A stretch of 64,000 nucleotides of DNA, taken from assembly GCA_022036555.1 (NCBI GenBank), contig CM039119.1, forward strand, positions 41,791,318 through 41,855,317, given 5' to 3'. Numbering within the stretch: position 1 is the stretch's first letter; each line of letters starts with the position of its first letter. The notes under the pieces are model-generated. The model made no database searches, was not told where the DNA came from, and worked only from the letters and a program-made list of their open reading frames with translations. Shown piece after piece: positions 59,000 to 64,000 of this stretch. Both the position numbers and the translations under genes were made by a program. The stretch is from Microstegium vimineum (taxonomy: Eukaryota > Streptophyta > Magnoliopsida > Poales > Poaceae).

Positions 59000-61900
59000 A
59001 TGGCGCTCAAGCAGAAGGGCACCGATGCCGCCGCCACCGACCCCAAGAAGCGCCGCCGCGTGGGCTTCTCCGGCACCGGTACCAAACTCGACCCACTCAT
59101 CACCCTCTCATTTCCGGCGATTCGTGCGTCTGGTGGCGAGTCTGCGCTGCAAGACCCATTCGTGTTGTGACGCGGCGGCTGTCTTGTTGGGCTCCGGCGT
59201 GTGTTCATTTTTATGTTTATTTTTGGCCTGGCGGCTTACGCTGGGGCGTCTTGCCATGGATATGCGCGCGGAGCGCAGCCGTGACGGTGGTGCTTCTCAT
59301 TTAGATGTGTCTGCCTTGCTTAATTTGTTGGTGGCGACATTGAAGCGCGGGGAGTTTTTTCCTCTGTTAATCAAAAGATGTGGAAAGATGTTGCTAAATT
59401 GTTAGGCTTTGCCCTGTTTTCCGGACTGAGGTTGTGCATTGCCCGTAATGAATTGATTTTCTGCCTGTGGAGCATTGGATCTGGCCCTTCTTTGCTTGGT
59501 TAAGCCTTGATGCACTGTCTTTAGAGGTTTTGGATAGTCACAGAGGTTAAAATGTGATAGGAAATAGTGAACCTCTCCACCTTTTGCATTCTATTCATTC
59601 TTACGTTTTTCCCTATTTTGCTTTCTTTGTGGAGTGCACTTGGCACAATTCAAACTGTAGACCTGTTTTGCCTTTTGCAATCCTGAAGAGACATCAGACT
59701 TTTGTGGTTCTATCAGTCCCATAAGGATTGCTCTTTGAGATACAATAATATAAGTTAACTTGCGTTGTTTGTTCATCTTTGTGGATGCCCCTTGCACATT
59801 TCTGTACTTTCAGTCGTTTTTGTTTATTTTGGACATGCAGGTGAACTGGTTAAGTCACTTTCTATTTCCTTTTGTTCTGCAGATGCTGGTGTTGAGGCAA
59901 ATGAGTGTATGCAAGTGTTTCTAGGTATGGAATTGCTTTCAGCATCCCTCTGCAAATTGCAAATTTTAGCAACTATTACACCCCTTCTGGTTCTGTATGT
60001 ACTATGCTTGTTCCTTTGTCTCACATTCCCGCTAGCTTCTATAGCTTTTTTCATATATTGAAGTTTTTTGAAGTTATTAGCAATTTCACAATTTCTATGT
60101 TTATACTCTGAATCATAATCCTGTTAATTTGGTTCCTTCGGATTCTTTTTTTTTTCTTGCATTTGTTTTATGGCAGTAAGGAATCCAGATGAGGTGGGCT
60201 CTGTAGACTGCACTTCTATCCAGCCATTTGACCTAAACCACTTTTTTGACGAAGATGGAAAGATATATGGTTACAAAAATCTTAAGGTAAAGGACTGTTA
60301 TTGAAATAACAGACTTCAGCCCTTTCTCCCACTAGCTTGACATGTTAGTTTTCTGACATGATTGCATTGGATGTGCTTGTTTGTTACAGATTAATGTATG
60401 GATAAGTGCTACATCATTTCATGGATACACTGATATTTCATTTGACGAAAAATCTGATGTGAGTACTAGTTCATCAATGAATACTCAAGTAACTGTGTTG
60501 TTATGAGCCTATTTGACTATACCATTCCATCTGTATAGAATTTTGACTTCTTTAAGGGTATAGATGTTTTTTTTAAATAAAAATTTTAGTATGTGCATTT
60601 ACTGCATATGATTGCCAGCCGTAATTGTTACTCCTTTAAAATACTTTCCTGAATCCAAACTGCAAAGAAGTTGTTGGTACTTCTGTTAGTTACAAACTTG
60701 TCCCTTGTAATTGTAACCTTTGACTTGTTTTACATTTATTATGTCCATTTCTTCGATGTATCAATGACACCTCACGGATAACCTTCAACCACAATTCCTC
60801 ATCTTTGATGTCTTTCTTTAACATTTGAATATATTGGATTCTATTGTTCAATGAGGTGAAATGCAGATTTTAAAATTTTGGTTGACATGTTTTTGTTAGT
60901 AACTGCAATTAGCCCTTCTCGATTTCCTCAAGTCAATGACAAAGCATTTTTACTGGTATCTTCCAGGGAGGGAAAGGAATAACAGATCTTAAGCCTGTTC
61001 TTCAGGTCTGTTTTGTCCACAATGTTCTTATATAACTACAGCCAACCTCTGTGCATGATGTTTCCTATGTCCTAAGCTTTGTTATTCTATAACAGAACAT
61101 TTTTGGAGAAAACTTGTTAGAAAAAGATGAATTTCTTCATACATTTTCGAAGGAATGTGAATATATCAGGTACTCTTGTTTATGAACAGTAGTATGCTGC
61201 AGCAGTATTATTTGTTGCTTCAGGAAGCATGACATAGTTACTTGCTCTTACTGCTACAGAAATGCAGTGACAAATGGTAATGCCATTAAGCATGATGTCT
61301 CATATGAATCAGATTCAGCAGTTGAGGTAATCTTTTTTTTTCCTATAATCCTATGCATTTGTGATTTTGATTTGTAACACTTATTTAACTTTCTTCTCTG
61401 ATTTCAACTCATCCAACTACAACTAAATTTGTTCATGTTTACCCTTTAAATTTAGGACAATATATTTTCTCAATAAAAAAAAGTCCAATCACTTTGCTAA
61501 AATGTATATATTTTCTATATTCAGAATGTTTAATCTGGTATATAGTATGAATCTGTTAGATCCATGGAAATGTACATTCAGTCTATTCTCTGTTGTTCAA
61601 AATGTTTTCCTATTCAGTCTTATCAAGTTTGAGATTGATTTGCATATAATTTCTAGATTGTTCGAGTTGAACTCCAAGGTGCTGCTGCATTTCTTTATTC
61701 TCGTCTGGTACCTCTTGTTCTTCTTCTGGTTGAAGGTAACTGAAGGTTTTGAAATATAATATTCTGTTTTACTCGGGACTTCTATTTTCTTATATCGTTG
61801 CACTCTAGGTTCCACGCCTATAGATATTGGAGAACATGGATGGGAAATGCTTCTGGTAGTAAAGAAGACAACACAAGAGGCCGTTTCAAAATTTGAACTG

Positions 61901-62896
61901 CTAGGTTTTGCAGCTGTTCATAACTTCTATCATTATCCTGAGAGTTCTCGCTTGCGAATCAGCCAGGTTGGCTCTCTTACAGCTTGACTTTCTATTTACA
62001 TCATTTATGTGGGGTGTCCAGTATTTAGTCCATTTCTTTGAAGTTATTCCATGGCACTGCTAGGTTATTCTTTTTGCTTTTGCACCCATGTGCAGTCTGT
62101 TTTTTTTTCCAGATGTTAAATTGACATCGACAGAGGTGCATAACCAAATCTTTTGGAAAGTAAAGCAATTTTTTGGTCTTGCTAAGTGCTTATATGATCT
62201 TGTTGTATTTTTCAGATACTTGTCTTGCCACCTTATCAGGGTGAAGGCCATGGTCTTCGTCTTCTTGAAGCAATCAATTATATTGCACAGTCTGAGAACA
62301 TATACGATTTAACCATAGAAGACCCTTCTGATTACCTACAGTATGTGCGATCATCCATTGACTGCCTCCGTCTTCTCACGTTTGATCCGATAAAACCTGC
62401 ACTCAGTGCTATTGTCTCGTCTCTGAAGGAGACCAACCTATCAAAAAGGACTCAAAGTTTGAGAATGGTTCCACCAGCTGAGCTGATGGAGACTGTCCGT
62501 CAGAAGCTGAAGATCAACAAGAAACAGTTCCTCCGGTGCTGGGAAATTCTAATCTTCCTAAGCCTTGACTCTCAGGATCATAAGAGCATGGACAACTTCA
62601 GGGCCTGCATATATGACCGGATCAAGGGGGAGATCCTTGGCAGTGTCTCTGGAACTAACAGGAAACGTCTGTTGCAGATGCCAAGCAGTTTGAATGATGA
62701 GGCATCTTTTGCTGTGTATTGGACACAGGAGAGTGGGGACGCGGATGACCAAACTGTTGAGCAGCAGCCAGAAGATCTCAAGACTGAGCAGCAGCTCAAT
62801 GAGCTCGTGGACAACCAAATGGAGGAGATTGTTGGGGTCGCCAGAAACGTCAATTCACGTGGCAAGGACAAGCTGGTGCAACTGGTGGCTCAATGA
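59000..62896 (+). CDS. HAT1: Histone acetyltransferase type B catalytic subunit
   Basis: HAT1 acetylates free histone H4 on N-terminal lysines (K5/K12 by family knowledge) using acetyl-CoA, before chromatin assembly. Exons: 59000-59078, 59883-59924, 60177-60286, 60390-60458, 60967-61005, 61096-61169, 61260-61326, 61657-61735, 61809-61966, 62216-62896. All GT-AG with matching phases; total 1398 bases, 465 residues, as in other plants. Features in order: basic PKKRRRVG, a likely nuclear signal, near residue 15; HAT1 N-terminal region (PFDLNHFFDEDGKIYGYKNL); acetyltransferase core with LVLPPYQGEGHGLRLLEAI (acetyl-CoA loop Q-x-x-G-H-G, about residues 245-256) and the acidic NIYDLTIEDPSD; C-terminal helical region with a Gln-rich acidic tail. 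The ATG is the first in-frame start in good context. It appears intact. Confidence 0.95.
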
Positions 62897-63747
62897 ATTT
62901 CGGTGACTACTAAGTCATGATGATCAGATGATGATGTTGTTGAAGCTCACCTGGTGAGTGGTGAGATCTCTTTTATGGGTTAGCTTCTGTGTAGAAAGGG
63001 AAATGTTTGGTTACTACACTGTCATCGTAGTGTTAGAACCAATACAAACCTAGGCACTGAGTAGATTTTGTCACGGCAGATTGTTATGTTCTTCAATTCT
63101 GGAATCTTTGCTGAGGATGTTATTTTGTAGATCGCTTGGCAACCATGCCAAATCTTAGAAGTCAGAAGTGTTCCATTTCCATACAGTACCCATTCAGCCT
63201 GAGGCATTGATTGAATTTTTAGGGTGATCACTGACTAGTGATCTGTTTATGATTACCAGTCGATACCTGTTTCCCGAGCGTATTTTGGTCTAGCTACGTC
63301 AGTAAATGATATCGGTCCAACATCTTAGCGAATGGAAACGGCATAACCTTTTTTCAGACCTTCTGTAAAAGTACAAACAAGCGAAACATGTGATGCAGCT
63401 TACAGTACCTAGAGAACTGGGAGATAAGAACAAGCACGTGCTATCAACTATCAAGAACCTTTTGCGCACACAAACACTAGTGTCGAGGCGACATTATTCC
63501 TTCAAAACACACATTTCGACTTTCAGTTGTGGCCATCAAGGAGCCAGATTCAGGTACACGGGTACAGGCACAGATTTAAGAATCTGAATTAGAACTCTCA
63601 ACTTGGGATTAGATGCGAGTTTTCTTTCTATATTTACAAACTAGGGATTTGGGAAACTTTTAGTCTGCCATTGCAAATTTAATTTGGAGAAGCCAATAAA
63701 AACTAAAATATTCAATGTAAGAGGGCTGGACATTTCAAATAATAATG
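62897..63747. other. HAT1 3' flank and intergenic sequence
   Basis: Begins with the HAT1 3' untranslated region (TGATGATCAGATGATGATGTTG). No second gene, repeat or RNA is recognised. Confidence 0.55.
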
Positions 63748-63901
63748 TCCTTCCTCCATTCCAAATTATAAATAATTTTTGTTTTTTTTCTAAATATATT
63801 GTTCTCACTATGTATGTAAACATAAATATATCTAAGTATATAGCCAAAGTTATGTATATCTAGAAATGTCTAATCGTCTTGTAATTTGGAATGGAGAGAG
63901 A
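63748..63901. mobile_element. Stowaway-like MITE
   Basis: Left end CCTTCCTCCATTCCAAATTA and right end TAATTTGGAATGGAGAGAG are inverted copies. The AT-rich middle (CTAAATATATTG..., TATATCTAGAAATGTC) is typical of the grass mariner MITE family of about 150 bp. Confidence 0.8.
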
Positions 63902-64000
63902 AACGAGAGAAATCTAACTAAATAGGGTACCAACTAAATAACAGGGCAATATGAATTCTAATTTTGGCGACAATAAATGACCTCAGGAAAAGTAAACACG

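Noticed and set aside
63390..63587. 65-codon frame downstream of HAT1
   Set aside because: Short, without homology signals, in ordinary intergenic sequence.

Overview
The window is nuclear DNA of a grass. Evidence: multi-exon genes with GT-AG introns, a malectin-like LRR receptor kinase pair, a plant-type HAT1 gene, and dense LTR retrotransposons (Maximus/SIRE copia, Tat gypsy), Helitrons, a MULE, a CACTA end and Stowaway MITEs. Family content suggests Andropogoneae (sugarcane, Miscanthus or sorghum type); that is inference, and no species can be fixed from sequence alone.

Layout. 1-17.4 kb is a nested transposon block. It holds part of a Maximus-type LTR (minus), two related gypsy LTRs lying head to head, a third related LTR with its primer binding site, and a degenerate LINE whose zinc-binding reverse-transcriptase region is split by a 9.9 kb Tat-lineage gypsy element (minus, TSD TTTCC). 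That gypsy has lost its gag core but keeps the dual RNase H region and a multi-exon antisense ORF. 18.4-42.4 kb holds a tandem pair of malectin/LRR receptor-like kinase genes with the same exon plan. Copy 1 (18392-23581, 13 exons, 879 codons) reads intact. Copy 2 (30880-42391) has frameshifts in exon 2, lacks four codons in the kinase activation segment, and has a 6.9 kb intron 2 occupied by a probable Helitron that itself contains a MULE (9-bp TSD) and a solo Maximus LTR (5-bp TSD). Between the two genes lie a CACTA terminus, tandem repeats, microsatellites, a Stowaway MITE and a second Helitron, all inserted into the duplicated 5' flank of copy 2.

42958-56625 is a complete Maximus/SIRE copia element with 5-bp TSD AAGTG, roughly 98% identical LTRs, gag, pol and a third, envelope-position ORF. 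All ORFs carry stops, nearly all explicable as C-to-T transitions on one strand or the other. 59000-62896 is an intact 10-exon, 465-codon HAT1 (type B histone acetyltransferase catalytic subunit) gene, followed by a Stowaway MITE.

Only two loci look like functional host genes: RLK copy 1 and HAT1. Most other sequence is transposon-derived. The most unusual recurring structure is a dense array of GC-rich inverted-repeat units just upstream of the TATA box in every Maximus LTR seen here, with one extra array inside the full element ahead of its third ORF.
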